This document shows positions 33,204 to 41,665 of a stretch of DNA of 59,963 bases, piece after piece. The stretch's first letter is position 1. Every line of letters starts with the position of its first letter. A program made the translations under genes and the position numbers. Under the pieces are notes generated by a model. It searched no databases. It was not told the DNA's origin and was given only the letters and a program-made list of their open reading frames with translations. The DNA is from Bacteroidota bacterium. Lineage in GTDB: Bacteria > Bacteroidota > Bacteroidia > Cytophagales > UBA9547. Location: assembly GCA_004293915.1 (NCBI GenBank), contig RDZG01000091.1, forward strand, positions 1 to 59,963, read 5' to 3'.

Positions 33204-35630
33204 ATGCTCACTGTTCAACAGATTATTAAAATCACTAATGCTTCGGTTTTGCATATTTTTTCGGATGATGATGTGATACATTTTTTGGTTACCGATAGTA
33301 GAAAAATAACCAGCGGATCTAATTCTTTATTTTTTGCAATTAAAGGCATAAGACACGATGGACACGTTTTTATAGATGAGCTTTACAAAAAAGGGACACG
33401 AAATTTTATTATCGAACTCGATATTGATATTAAAAAATATCCCAATGCAAGTTTTTTTAAAGTTGTTAGTGCAATTGAAGCTTTGCAAAAAATAGCAGCA
33501 TTTAAAAGGAATCAATTCGATAAACTGCCTGTTTTAGCCATTACTGGCAGCAATGCAAAAACTATTATCAAAGAATGGATTTCGCAAATGCTAAATCCAG
33601 AATATGCTGTTGTGAAAAATCCAAAAAGCTATAATTCACAAATTGGTGTGCCTCTTTCGGTTTGGCAAATCAACGAAAAACATACGTTTGGGGTTTTTGA
33701 AGCGGGTATTTCTAAGCCTAATGAAATGCCAATTTTAGAAAACATTATCAAAGAAACAAGACAACAAAAAATAAATGAAAAATTAAGCCTTTTTGAGCAT
33801 ACTAAATGTGTGTTTTATTGTGCTGATCATCTAGATATTGATTTTGCTGTAAAAAACAATCAATTAACAAGTTTTTCGTGGTCAAAAGAAAACAAAGAAG
33901 CAGATGTGAATTTTTCTATTCTAACAATTTCTGAATCTTCTGTAAAAGTGCAAATGCTTACTCATGTAGAAAGCCATAAAGTATCTTCGGAACTTGATTT
34001 GCCTTTCACTGATCTAGCTTCGCTCGAAAATTTATTTCATTGCATTTCATTTTTGTATTATGTGGGATTTGATGTTGATTCTATTCAGCGTAAGTTGCAG
34101 CTAATCAAGCCAGTATCGATGCGTTTGGAGTTGAAACAAGCCAAAAAAGGATGTTATATTATTGATGACACCTATAATAACGATTTGGCTGGACTCACGA
34201 TTGCACTTGATTTTATTGCTCATCAACATCAAAAACAAAAAAAATCAGTAATTCTTTCCGATTTGTTAGAAACTGGACTCGATTCGGATGTTTTGTATAT
34301 GGTAATTGCCGAAACACTTAGTAAAAAAGGAATTACAAAATTAATTGGTATTGGCAAGAATTTTGTAAGCCATTCACACTATTTCAACACCATTGATTCG
34401 GTAAGCTTTTTTGATTCTACTTCGGATTTTATAAATAGTGAAGCCTTAGAAAAATTTTCGGATGAAATTGTATTGATAAAAGGAGCTAGAATTTTTGAGT
34501 TTGAAAAAATAGTAAAGCGAATGGAGCAAAAATCGCACCGTACAGTTTTAGAAATCAATTTGGATGCACTTTCGCACAATCTTAATTTTTATAAAAGCAA
34601 ACTTTTGCCAACAACCAAAATTATGGTAATGGTAAAATCTTTTGCGTATGGTGCTGGTAGCTTAGAAGTTGCAAATTTATTACAGTTCCATCGGGTTGAT
34701 TATCTGGCAGTTGCCTATACAGACGAAGCGGTTGAGCTTCGACAAGCAGGTATAGTTTTGCCCATTATGATAATGAATACAACCGAAGAAGATTTTGAAT
34801 TTTTGGCAAAAAACAAACTCGAACCTGTAATTTATTCTATTGATTTATTAAAAAAACTCATATATTATTTAGAATATAATTACGAAAACTTACCTATTCA
34901 TATCGAATTAGAAACTGGCATGAACAGACTTGGAATTGCCGAAGCAGAGCTTCCTGAAGCCATAGATATGATTTTAAAATCAGATAAAATTTCGGTTTCG
35001 TCTGTTTTTAGTCATTTGGCTGGTGCCGATGATGCCCAATTTGAGGATTATACACTCAAACAATATGGCATTTTGATGCGTTGTACAGCATATATTGAAA
35101 ACAAACTAAAATATAAATTTTTACGACATATTCTCAATTCGGCTGGTATTGTTCGTTATCCAGATTTGCATTTAGATATGGTTAGGCTCGGTATTGGATT
35201 ATATGGAATTGAAGCAAACGGACAGGAACAAAATGCTTTAATGAATGTGAGTACACTAAAAACTACGATTTCGCAAATCAAAAAAATAAAAAAAGGCGAA
35301 TCAATTGGCTATAGCCGAAAAGGGAAAATTTCTAAAGAATCCACCATTGGAACTATTGCTATTGGCTATGGCGATGGATATAGCCGAAGTTTTAGTAATG
35401 GAATTGGCAAAGTATTGATAAATAACAAATTAGCTCCAGTTATTGGAAACGTTTGTATGGATATGACAATGATAGATTTGACGGAAATAGAAGCAAAAGA
35501 AGGTGATGAAGTTATTGTTTTCGGAAAAGGGTTGAATACAACTGAAATTGCAAAATTAATTAATACCATTCCTTACGAACTTTTTACAGGCATAAGTGAG
35601 CGTGTAAAAAGAGTGTTTTTTGCAGAATAA
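33204..35630 (+). CDS. Bifunctional MurF (UDP-MurNAc-tripeptide--D-Ala-D-Ala ligase) / alanine racemase
   Basis: An 808-residue fusion joining the enzyme that makes D-alanine (Alr) with the ligase that adds D-Ala-D-Ala to the peptidoglycan precursor (MurF). Residues 1-440 are MurF-like (TDSRKITSGSNSLFFAIKG, AITGSNAKTIIKEWI, the helper VKNPKSYNSQIGVPLSV, DDTYNNDLAGL). Residues about 445-808 are Alr: the PLP lysine in MVMVKSFAYGAG, LETGMNRLGI, SIGYSRKG with the racemase tyrosine, and IGYGDGYSRSF. The fusion is common in this phylum. The ligase P-loop has alanine where TGSNGKT usually has glycine, and isoleucine after the threonine. Confidence 0.93.
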   Translation: MLTVQQIIKITNASVLHIFSDDDVIHFLVTDSRKITSGSNSLFFAIKGIRHDGHVFIDELYKKGTRNFIIELDIDIKKYPNASFFKVVSAIEALQKIAAFKRNQFDKLPVLAITGSNAKTIIKEWISQMLNPEYAVVKNPKSYNSQIGVPLSVWQINEKHTFGVFEAGISKPNEMPILENIIKETRQQKINEKLSLFEHTKCVFYCADHLDIDFAVKNNQLTSFSWSKENKEADVNFSILTISESSVKVQMLTHVESHKVSSELDLPFTDLASLENLFHCISFLYYVGFDVDSIQRKLQLIKPVSMRLELKQAKKGCYIIDDTYNNDLAGLTIALDFIAHQHQKQKKSVILSDLLETGLDSDVLYMVIAETLSKKGITKLIGIGKNFVSHSHYFNTIDSVSFFDSTSDFINSEALEKFSDEIVLIKGARIFEFEKIVKRMEQKSHRTVLEINLDALSHNLNFYKSKLLPTTKIMVMVKSFAYGAGSLEVANLLQFHRVDYLAVAYTDEAVELRQAGIVLPIMIMNTTEEDFEFLAKNKLEPVIYSIDLLKKLIYYLEYNYENLPIHIELETGMNRLGIAEAELPEAIDMILKSDKISVSSVFSHLAGADDAQFEDYTLKQYGILMRCTAYIENKLKYKFLRHILNSAGIVRYPDLHLDMVRLGIGLYGIEANGQEQNALMNVSTLKTTISQIKKIKKGESIGYSRKGKISKESTIGTIAIGYGDGYSRSFSNGIGKVLINNKLAPVIGNVCMDMTMIDLTEIEAKEGDEVIVFGKGLNTTEIAKLINTIPYELFTGISERVKRVFFAE

Positions 35631-36143
35631 TTACCGAAACCAATCGGCATACATGGTATAATTATTTGCAATGCGTTCGATAAGTTGTTGGGTTTGCTCT
35701 TGGCTAAGTTCTTTTACTTTTTTGGCTGGCACACCAGCAAAAATACTTCCAGATGGCACCAAAGTACCTTCCAAAACCACCGCACCAGCTGCAATTATAC
35801 TGTTTTTCTCTACCACAGCCCCATCCATAACAATTGCCCCCATGCCAATCAACACATTATCATGTATAGTGCATCCATGCACAATGGCATGATGCCCAAT
35901 CGAAACATTATTACCTATTGTAGTTGCCGCTTTTTGGTAAGTGCAATGAATACAAGCGCCATCTTGCACATTCACTTTATTACCTAAAACAATTTTATTT
36001 ACATCGCCTCTTACCACCGAATTGAACCAAAAAGTACAATCTTCGCCACTAATCACTTCGCCTACAATGGTTGCATTTTCTGCTATCCAATTGTTTTTCC
36101 CAAACTCAGGCATGATGCCTTTTACCGATTTTATAAGTGCCAA
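35631..36143 (-). CDS. Gamma-carbonic anhydrase-like hexapeptide-repeat protein
   Basis: A 170-residue left-handed beta-helix protein (YrdA/PaaY type) of normal length, with hexapeptide repeats throughout (IGNNVSIGHHAIVHGCTIHD, NVLIGMGAIVMDGAVVEKNS) and the closing IFAGVPAKKVKELS. Histidines in HCTY, GHHAIVH are in the positions of the metal ligands of the family, so zinc or iron binding is expected. Ends one base after the convergent murF-alr gene. Confidence 0.9.
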   Translation of the reverse strand: MALIKSVKGIMPEFGKNNWIAENATIVGEVISGEDCTFWFNSVVRGDVNKIVLGNKVNVQDGACIHCTYQKAATTIGNNVSIGHHAIVHGCTIHDNVLIGMGAIVMDGAVVEKNSIIAAGAVVLEGTLVPSGSIFAGVPAKKVKELSQEQTQQLIERIANNYTMYADWFR

Positions 36144-36155
36144 AATATGAGATAG

Positions 36156-36317
36156 TTAGCTTAAAAATTCTTTTAACTTGTTCCAAAAATCGTTTGTAGA
36201 ATTAGCCATTTTTGTGCGTGTTTCTTTCCCTTTATCAGGAGCAAATAATATTCCAATTATAACGCCAATCAAGGCTCCAATGCCAACTGTAGCAATCACT
36301 TCTTTTTTGTTTTTCAT
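36156..36317 (-). CDS. YtxH-like small membrane protein, 53 residues
   Basis: MKNKKEVIATVGIGALIGVI followed by IGILFAPDKGKETRTKMANS and TNDFWNKLKEFLS. The glycine-rich membrane segment followed by FAPDKGKETR is the signature of YtxH-domain proteins, small stress-related membrane proteins. It lies 12 bases upstream of the hexapeptide-repeat gene in the same direction, so they may be cotranscribed. Confidence 0.85.
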   Translation of the reverse strand: MKNKKEVIATVGIGALIGVIIGILFAPDKGKETRTKMANSTNDFWNKLKEFLS

Positions 36318-36406
36318 GTTTTACAAATTCGATTCGCATATAAAATTACATAAAATTGTATTTAATCAAATCGTTTTTTTAACTTTAAAATCATAAACAA
36401 AAGCTA

Positions 36407-38167
36407 ATGAAATTCCCATCCATTCAAAAACTTGCAAACGATGCATTTTACACCTTCAAAAGGTTTCCAATTGCACTAATTTTTTCTCTTTTAGCCTTAG
36501 TTTTGGTTTTGGAATCGATACACGAGATTTATTTTATTGACCAAAAATCCACCTTTAAACTCATTTTGATTTGCAACTATGGCATGGTTTTGTTTTTTGC
36601 AACCTCACTTTTAAAAGAACGATTGAGTTGGGTTAATAGCAAAAAAATAATTCTGGATATTTGTTGTTTAATCTTACTCTTAATTATTGCTTTAGCAGCT
36701 CATTTTTCGGACGAGAACATACGTTTTTACAATCGTTTATCTGTCGGCTGGATTGCAGTACATTTATTGTGTTCTTTTCTACCTTTTTTTATACATGGTT
36801 CATATTCAGGATTTTGGCAATATAATCGCACATTATTTTTCAGGATTTTAGAAACGCAACTTTATACTTTGATATTAATTGGCGGATTAGATTTAGCATT
36901 GTTTTCAGTAGACCAGTTGTTTCCAATCGAAATAAATTATAAAGCATATTTGTGGGTTGCAAGTATTGTTGGCATACTTTTTAGTTCTTGGTTTTTTATG
37001 GCTGGCATGCCAAAAAACAGTTTAGAACTCGACCAAAGAACTGATTATCCAAAAGGCTTATTAGTTTTCACACAATATGTTTTATTACCATTAATCACAA
37101 TTTATCTTACTATTTTGTATGTGTATGGAGGCAAAATTTTAGTTTCCATGGATTTGCCAAAAGGAATGGTTTCTTACTTAGTAATTGCTTTTTCTGTAAC
37201 TGGTGTTTTATCGCTTTTATTGATTGAACCGATAAAAAACGAAGAAAACAATACGTGGATACATGGTTTTTCAAAATGGTTTTATATCGCTATTTTGCCT
37301 TTGGTGGTGTTGCTATTTGTAGCCATTGGCTATCGTGTTTCAGAATATGGAATGACAGAAAATCGTTATTATATTTTACTTACTGCATGTTGGTTGGCAG
37401 GAATGTCGTTTTATTTTATTTTTTCAAAATCAAAAAACATAAAAATAATTCCTATTAGTTTATTTATTGTTAGTATCTTAAGTGTTTTTGGACCTTGGTC
37501 GGCATTTTCGGTTTCTGAAAATTCGCAACTCATGACTTTTGAAAAATTATTAGCGAAAAATAATATTACTGGCAAAATACATAGTCCAATAAAAATTCCA
37601 CACAAAGAAGAAGTAAGAATTAGCTCAATAGTAAATTATTTTGACAATCGAGGCAAAAGCAATGTTTTTGAAAAATTTATTACTGTACCTTCCGATAGTT
37701 TTTTTACACAAAAATACAATTATAATCGTGCATCAGATATTATGAGTTTGTTGGGATTGTCTATGAAATACAACGAAAACGACAGCACAAAATCCGACTA
37801 TATTAGTCTATATAATCAAAACCAAAATGTTTATAATGTATTGAATTGCAATGAGTTATTAATTATAAATTGGTATAGAAACTATTCGTCTGATTCAATT
37901 ATTACCGAAAAATTAAACTCAAATTATTCATATTGTTTTAATGAAAAAAAACGAGAAATATACATCACTAAAAATAAGGTAAATGACACATTGAACTTAT
38001 ATGTTTTTTTCGCTAAAATAATCGCCAAAAAGAAAGAAACTGATACCGAACTAAGCCAAGAAGAGCTTTTTTATGAAACACAAAAATATAAAATATTTGT
38101 CAAACAAATGAGCATAACAAACAATAAAATCGAAAGTATGGATTTGATGATTGGAGTGAAAAAATAA
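36407..38167 (+). CDS. DUF4153 membrane protein
   Basis: A 586-residue protein with about 11 to 12 membrane segments in the first 380 residues and a soluble C-terminal domain of about 200 residues. The motif RVSEYGMTENRYYILLTACW in the membrane part is characteristic of DUF4153. The family's function is not known. The C-terminal part contains the repeated pattern of short beta strands and many aspartates and serines. Confidence 0.85.
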   Translation: MKFPSIQKLANDAFYTFKRFPIALIFSLLALVLVLESIHEIYFIDQKSTFKLILICNYGMVLFFATSLLKERLSWVNSKKIILDICCLILLLIIALAAHFSDENIRFYNRLSVGWIAVHLLCSFLPFFIHGSYSGFWQYNRTLFFRILETQLYTLILIGGLDLALFSVDQLFPIEINYKAYLWVASIVGILFSSWFFMAGMPKNSLELDQRTDYPKGLLVFTQYVLLPLITIYLTILYVYGGKILVSMDLPKGMVSYLVIAFSVTGVLSLLLIEPIKNEENNTWIHGFSKWFYIAILPLVVLLFVAIGYRVSEYGMTENRYYILLTACWLAGMSFYFIFSKSKNIKIIPISLFIVSILSVFGPWSAFSVSENSQLMTFEKLLAKNNITGKIHSPIKIPHKEEVRISSIVNYFDNRGKSNVFEKFITVPSDSFFTQKYNYNRASDIMSLLGLSMKYNENDSTKSDYISLYNQNQNVYNVLNCNELLIINWYRNYSSDSIITEKLNSNYSYCFNEKKREIYITKNKVNDTLNLYVFFAKIIAKKKETDTELSQEELFYETQKYKIFVKQMSITNNKIESMDLMIGVKK

Positions 38168-38214
38168 CTTGCAAAGTATAGATTATTCCATGTTTTTATT
38201 TCTAATTTTGCTTC

Positions 38215-39015
38215 ATGGCATTTGATTTTCATTTTAATAAACCGCAATATTTCAACCAACAATTTTTAAATGCAAAAACGCATATAATTCCTTTTATTGA
38301 ACAAACTTTTGAGCTAAAAAAAGGCATGAAAGTGCTCGAAATTGGCTGTGCCGAGGGTGGAGTTTTGAAAGCATTTGTTAAAAAAGGTTGCCAATGTGTG
38401 GGTGTAGAACTAAGCCAAAGCAAAGTAGACAATGCACATATTTTTATGAAAAACGAAGTCGAAAATGACTCCATAAAATTTATCTGTAAAGATATTTATG
38501 CACTTGATTTTAAAACTGATTTTTTACATTATTTTGATATAATCATACTAAAAGATACCATAGAACATATTCATGAGCAAGAAAAAATAATTTCCTATTT
38601 ACATGATTTATTAGCCCCAAATGGCTGTATTTTTTTTGGATTTCCACCTTGGTATATGCCTTGGGGTGGGCATCAACAAATTTGTAAATCAAAATTTTTG
38701 ATGTATTTACCATATTTTCATCTTTTGCCAATGTGGGCTTATAAAGCCATTTTAAAAATATTTGGCGAAACCAATCAGCATATTGAGATTTTAGCCGAAA
38801 TTAAAGAAACTGGAATTTCTACTCGCAGATTTGAAAAAATTATTCAAAATTCTGATTTCAAAATTGAAAACAAACGTTTTTATCTTGTAAATCCCATTTA
38901 TACCTATAAATTTGGATGGAAACCTAGAATACAACCAAAAATCATTTCTGCCATTCCCGTTTTAAATGATGTGCTGTGTACAACCGTTTTTTATACCATA
39001 AAATCGAATGTTTAG
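38215..39015 (+). CDS. SAM-dependent methyltransferase
   Basis: A 266-residue class I methyltransferase: the SAM-binding motif I in KVLEIGCAEGGVLKAFV (residues about 40-56), the acidic end of beta strand 2 in CVGVELSQSKVD, KDIYALDF and the later IIILKDTIEHIHEQ. The substrate is unknown; the aromatic-rich C-terminal region (PPWYMPWGGHQQICKSKFLM) and the location in a housekeeping region give no clear hint. Its end overlaps the start of the symporter gene by 8 bases. Confidence 0.85.
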   Translation: MAFDFHFNKPQYFNQQFLNAKTHIIPFIEQTFELKKGMKVLEIGCAEGGVLKAFVKKGCQCVGVELSQSKVDNAHIFMKNEVENDSIKFICKDIYALDFKTDFLHYFDIIILKDTIEHIHEQEKIISYLHDLLAPNGCIFFGFPPWYMPWGGHQQICKSKFLMYLPYFHLLPMWAYKAILKIFGETNQHIEILAEIKETGISTRRFEKIIQNSDFKIENKRFYLVNPIYTYKFGWKPRIQPKIISAIPVLNDVLCTTVFYTIKSNV

Positions 39016-40237
39016 CAAAAATTTCCATTCAATATTTTTAAAATCAGGCATATTTATTTGGATAATAATTGCTATTATTTTAGGTGTTTGTGCAGGTTTT
39101 TTATTGCCCGATTTAGCTCAAAACACCCAACTTTTGAGCGATATTTTTTTGCGATTAATCAAAATGATTATGGCTCCGCTGGTTTTTTCTACAATAGTAA
39201 TCGGAATTGCAAAACTAGGTGATTTCAAAACAGTTGGACGTATTGGCATAAAAACATTGATTTACTTTTATGCTGCAACATGCGTTTCCTTGCTTTTAGG
39301 TTTGCTTTTAGTAAATTATTTTGAACCAGGCAAAGCAATGGATTTGAGCCTATCTACAGCTCAAAACCTAAACACAGTTCAATCGCAAAGTATTGATTTT
39401 AAGAGTTTTATATATCGAATTTTTCCTACAAGTATTTTTGAAGCCATGTCGAAAAACGAAATTTTACCGATTGTAATTTTTTCGCTTTTTTTCGGAACTG
39501 GTTTAGCTGCAATTGGCGAAAAAGGCAAACCTGTTTATGTATTATTAGAATCAGTTGCAGAAATAATGTTTAAAATTACAAGTTATGTGATGAAATTTGC
39601 TCCTTTTGCTGTTTTTGGGGCACTAGCAACTGTGGTTGGCAAACAAGGAATTGGCGTTTTAAAAGGCTATGGCTTTTTAATTGCCTGTTTTTATGGAGGC
39701 TTACTATTTTTTGGGTTTGTGATTTTGCCATTTGTATGTGCGATTTTTAAAATTAATTTCTTAAAACTATTTTCAAATATTAAAGAACCTGTTTTGTTGG
39801 CTTACAGCACCGCCACTTCAGAAAGTGCATATCCAAAAACCCTCGAAGGATTGGATAAATTTGGTTGTAACCCAAAAATATCTGGGTTTGTATTGCCTCT
39901 AGGTTATTCTTTTAATTTAGATGGATCTATGATGTATATGACTTTTGCTACTTTATTTATTGCACAATCTTACGGAATAGAAATTTCGATTAGCCAACAA
40001 TTCTCTATGATGTTGGTTTTGTTGGTTGCCAGCAAAGGAGTTGCTGGTGTTCCTAGGGCTTCATTAGTTGTGATTTCGGGTTTGTTAGATACCTTTCAAA
40101 TTCCAGCAGAAGGATTAGTTTTGCTCTTAGGAATAGATCACATTTTAGATATGGGTCGTTCGGCAATAAATGTAATGGGAAATGCAGTTGCTGCTTGTGT
40201 GGTTGATAAATGGGAGGTAAGCTCGCTAAGACGCTAA
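39008..40237 (+). CDS. Dicarboxylate/amino acid:cation symporter (DAACS family)
   Basis: A 409-residue transporter of the GltP/DctA fold, using Na+ or H+ to import C4-dicarboxylates or glutamate/aspartate. Motifs: LRLIKMIMAPLVFSTIVIGI, a serine-rich hairpin LLAYSTATSESAYPKTLEGL, the LPLGYSFNLDGSMMYMTFAT segment and SKGVAGVPRASLVVISGLLD, then LGIDHILDMGRSAINVMGNA. The last five residues before the stop (SSLRR) are encoded by the repeat array that begins at 40221, so the native end was replaced; after WEV the original tail is not known. Confidence 0.92.
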   Translation: MFSKNFHSIFLKSGIFIWIIIAIILGVCAGFLLPDLAQNTQLLSDIFLRLIKMIMAPLVFSTIVIGIAKLGDFKTVGRIGIKTLIYFYAATCVSLLLGLLLVNYFEPGKAMDLSLSTAQNLNTVQSQSIDFKSFIYRIFPTSIFEAMSKNEILPIVIFSLFFGTGLAAIGEKGKPVYVLLESVAEIMFKITSYVMKFAPFAVFGALATVVGKQGIGVLKGYGFLIACFYGGLLFFGFVILPFVCAIFKINFLKLFSNIKEPVLLAYSTATSESAYPKTLEGLDKFGCNPKISGFVLPLGYSFNLDGSMMYMTFATLFIAQSYGIEISISQQFSMMLVLLVASKGVAGVPRASLVVISGLLDTFQIPAEGLVLLLGIDHILDMGRSAINVMGNAVAACVVDKWEVSSLRR

Positions 40238-40361
40238 GACTCAAATTTTACTTTGCGAGATTTAAAAAACAACTTAGCGACTTTGCATCTTTGCGAGAAT
40301 AAAAAAAACAACTTAGCTGCTCCATATCTTTGCGAGAATAAAAAATTACTTTGCGAGACAA
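40221..40361. repeat. Left array of the TTTGCGAGA/TTAGCG repeat
   Basis: It begins with GCTCGCTAAGACGCTAAG inside the symporter gene and continues with an inverted unit (ACTTTGCGAGA), then two direct units of about 38 bases, AACAACTTAGCGACTTTGCA with TCTTTGCGAGAATAAA (40268-40306) and a variant with AACTTAGCTGCTCCATATCT (40308-40345), and a final partial ACTTTGCGAGAC. The same unit recurs in the right array. This palindromic repeat type is familiar from intergenic regions of Bacteroidota. Confidence 0.85.
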
Positions 40362-40372
40362 AAACAATATCT

Positions 40373-40828
40373 ATGACAGAAAACGAACTTTCAAGAATAA
40401 TTGTAAATACTGCATTTAACATTCATACTAAACTTGGACCGGGTTTATTTGAGTCTGTTTATGAAGAAATAATGAATTATGAACTCACAAATTCGGGTTT
40501 ATTTGTTGAAAGGCAAAAAGAAGTTCCTGTTTATTGGGATAATTTAAAAATGGAAATTGGTTTTCGTGCAGATTTAATCATTAATAATAAAGTTATCATT
40601 GAATTGAAATCTGTAAAAACAATTGAACCTGTACATCCAAAACAACTATTAACCTATTTAAAATTGACAAACCTTAAACTTGGATTACTCATAAACTTTA
40701 ATGAGGCTTTAATAAAAGATGGGATAACTAGAATTGTTAATAATTTATTGTTTTGTCTCGCAAAGTCGCTAAGACGCAAAGATTACTTTTCGACTTTGAA
40801 ACTTTGCGAAATAAAAAAAACAACTTAG
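40373..40828 (+). CDS. GxxExxY protein (PD-(D/E)xK nuclease-like), embedded in repeats
   Basis: From the ATG at 40373 (MTENELSRIIVNTAFNIHTK) the 151-residue protein carries the naming motif G24-x-x-E27-x-x-Y30 (GLFESVY), then RQKEVPVYWDNLKMEIGFRA, the nuclease-like acidic pair RADLIINNKVIIELKS (D then ExK) and HPKQLLTYLKLTNLKLGLLI, NFNEALIKDGITRIVN. This is the PDDEXK_3 / GxxExxY family, unknown in function. The last 24 residues (CLAKSLRRKDYFSTLKLCEI, KKTT) are coded by the right repeat array. An upstream frame from 40253 would translate the left array and is unlikely. Confidence 0.88.
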   Translation: MTENELSRIIVNTAFNIHTKLGPGLFESVYEEIMNYELTNSGLFVERQKEVPVYWDNLKMEIGFRADLIINNKVIIELKSVKTIEPVHPKQLLTYLKLTNLKLGLLINFNEALIKDGITRIVNNLLFCLAKSLRRKDYFSTLKLCEIKKTT

Positions 40829-40867
40829 CGGCTTTGCATCTTTGCGAGATAAAAAATTTACTTAGCT
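40752..40867. repeat. Right array of the TTTGCGAGA/TTAGCG repeat
   Basis: It starts with the inverted unit TCTCGCAAAGTCGCTAAGAC (from about 40755), continues with ACTTTGAAACTTTGCGAAAT, and ends with a direct unit ACAACTTAGCGGCTTTGCAT with CTTTGCGAGAT (40819-40855), matching the left units closely. Both arrays contain units in both orientations, with hisF beginning 14 bases after the end. Confidence 0.85.
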
Positions 40868-40880
40868 AGAACAAAAAAAC

Positions 40881-41636
40881 ATGCTTACAAAACGTATCAT
40901 CCCATGCCTAGATATCAAAGATGGCAAAACTGTAAAAGGAGTAAATTTTGAAAACCTCCGTGATGCTGGCGACCCGGTAGAACTTGCACAAATCTATGCG
41001 AACGAAGGTGCAGATGAATTGGTATTTTTAGACATCACAGCTACCGTTGAAAAGCGTAAAACTTTAGCAGATTTAGTAAAGCGTGTTGCACAAGTAATTA
41101 ATATTCCATTCACTGTTGGTGGTGGAATCAGTTCTATAGAAGATGCTTCAATTCTTTTGGCAAATGGGGCAGACAAAGTTTCTATCAATTCTTCAGCCGT
41201 TAAAAACCCGAAACTAATTTCAGATTTAGCAAAAGAGTTTGGTTGTCAGTTTGTTACAGTAGCCATAGATACACGTTTTGTAAACGAAAACCATTTTGTG
41301 CATACGCACGGTGGCAGACAACTAATAAATTTAGAAACTATTTGGTGGTCAAAAGAAGTCGAAAACTTAGGTGCTGGCGAAATTTTATTAACTTCTATGG
41401 ATCATGACGGAGTTAAAAATGGATTTGCAAATCAACTAACTTCAATAATTTCTACAAATGGAAACATACCTGTAATAGCATCTGGCGGTGCTGGAAATAT
41501 GGAACATTTTAAAGATGTTTTTTCTCAAGGGAAAGCCGATGCCGCTTTAGCGGCTAGTATTTTTCATTTCAAAGAAATTTCAATCCCAGATTTAAAAAAA
41601 TATTTAGCTCAAGAGAAAATTCATGTTAGAATATAA
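40881..41636 (+). CDS. hisF: Imidazole glycerol phosphate synthase cyclase subunit
   Basis: Forms imidazole glycerol phosphate and AICAR from PRFAR and ammonia in histidine synthesis, with HisH. The 251-residue (beta/alpha)8 barrel has [20 protein letters not shown] with the catalytic aspartate at residue 11, [47 protein letters not shown], the second aspartate in [14 protein letters not shown], and [15 protein letters not shown]. No other his genes lie in the window; the upstream neighbour is now the repeat array, so its promoter may have been altered. Confidence 0.97.
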   Translation: MLTKRIIPCLDIKDGKTVKGVNFENLRDAGDPVELAQIYANEGADELVFLDITATVEKRKTLADLVKRVAQVINIPFTVGGGISSIEDASILLANGADKVSINSSAVKNPKLISDLAKEFGCQFVTVAIDTRFVNENHFVHTHGGRQLINLETIWWSKEVENLGAGEILLTSMDHDGVKNGFANQLTSIISTNGNIPVIASGGAGNMEHFKDVFSQGKADAALAASIFHFKEISIPDLKKYLAQEKIHVRI

Positions 41637-41665
41637 ATAATATCGTAAATCAAAACGTAAATTTA

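Noticed and set aside
40221-40867. CRISPR array
   Set aside because: The units are palindromic, occur in both orientations, lack regular unique spacers and enclose a gene; no cas genes are near (VapD at 26995 is only Cas2-related).
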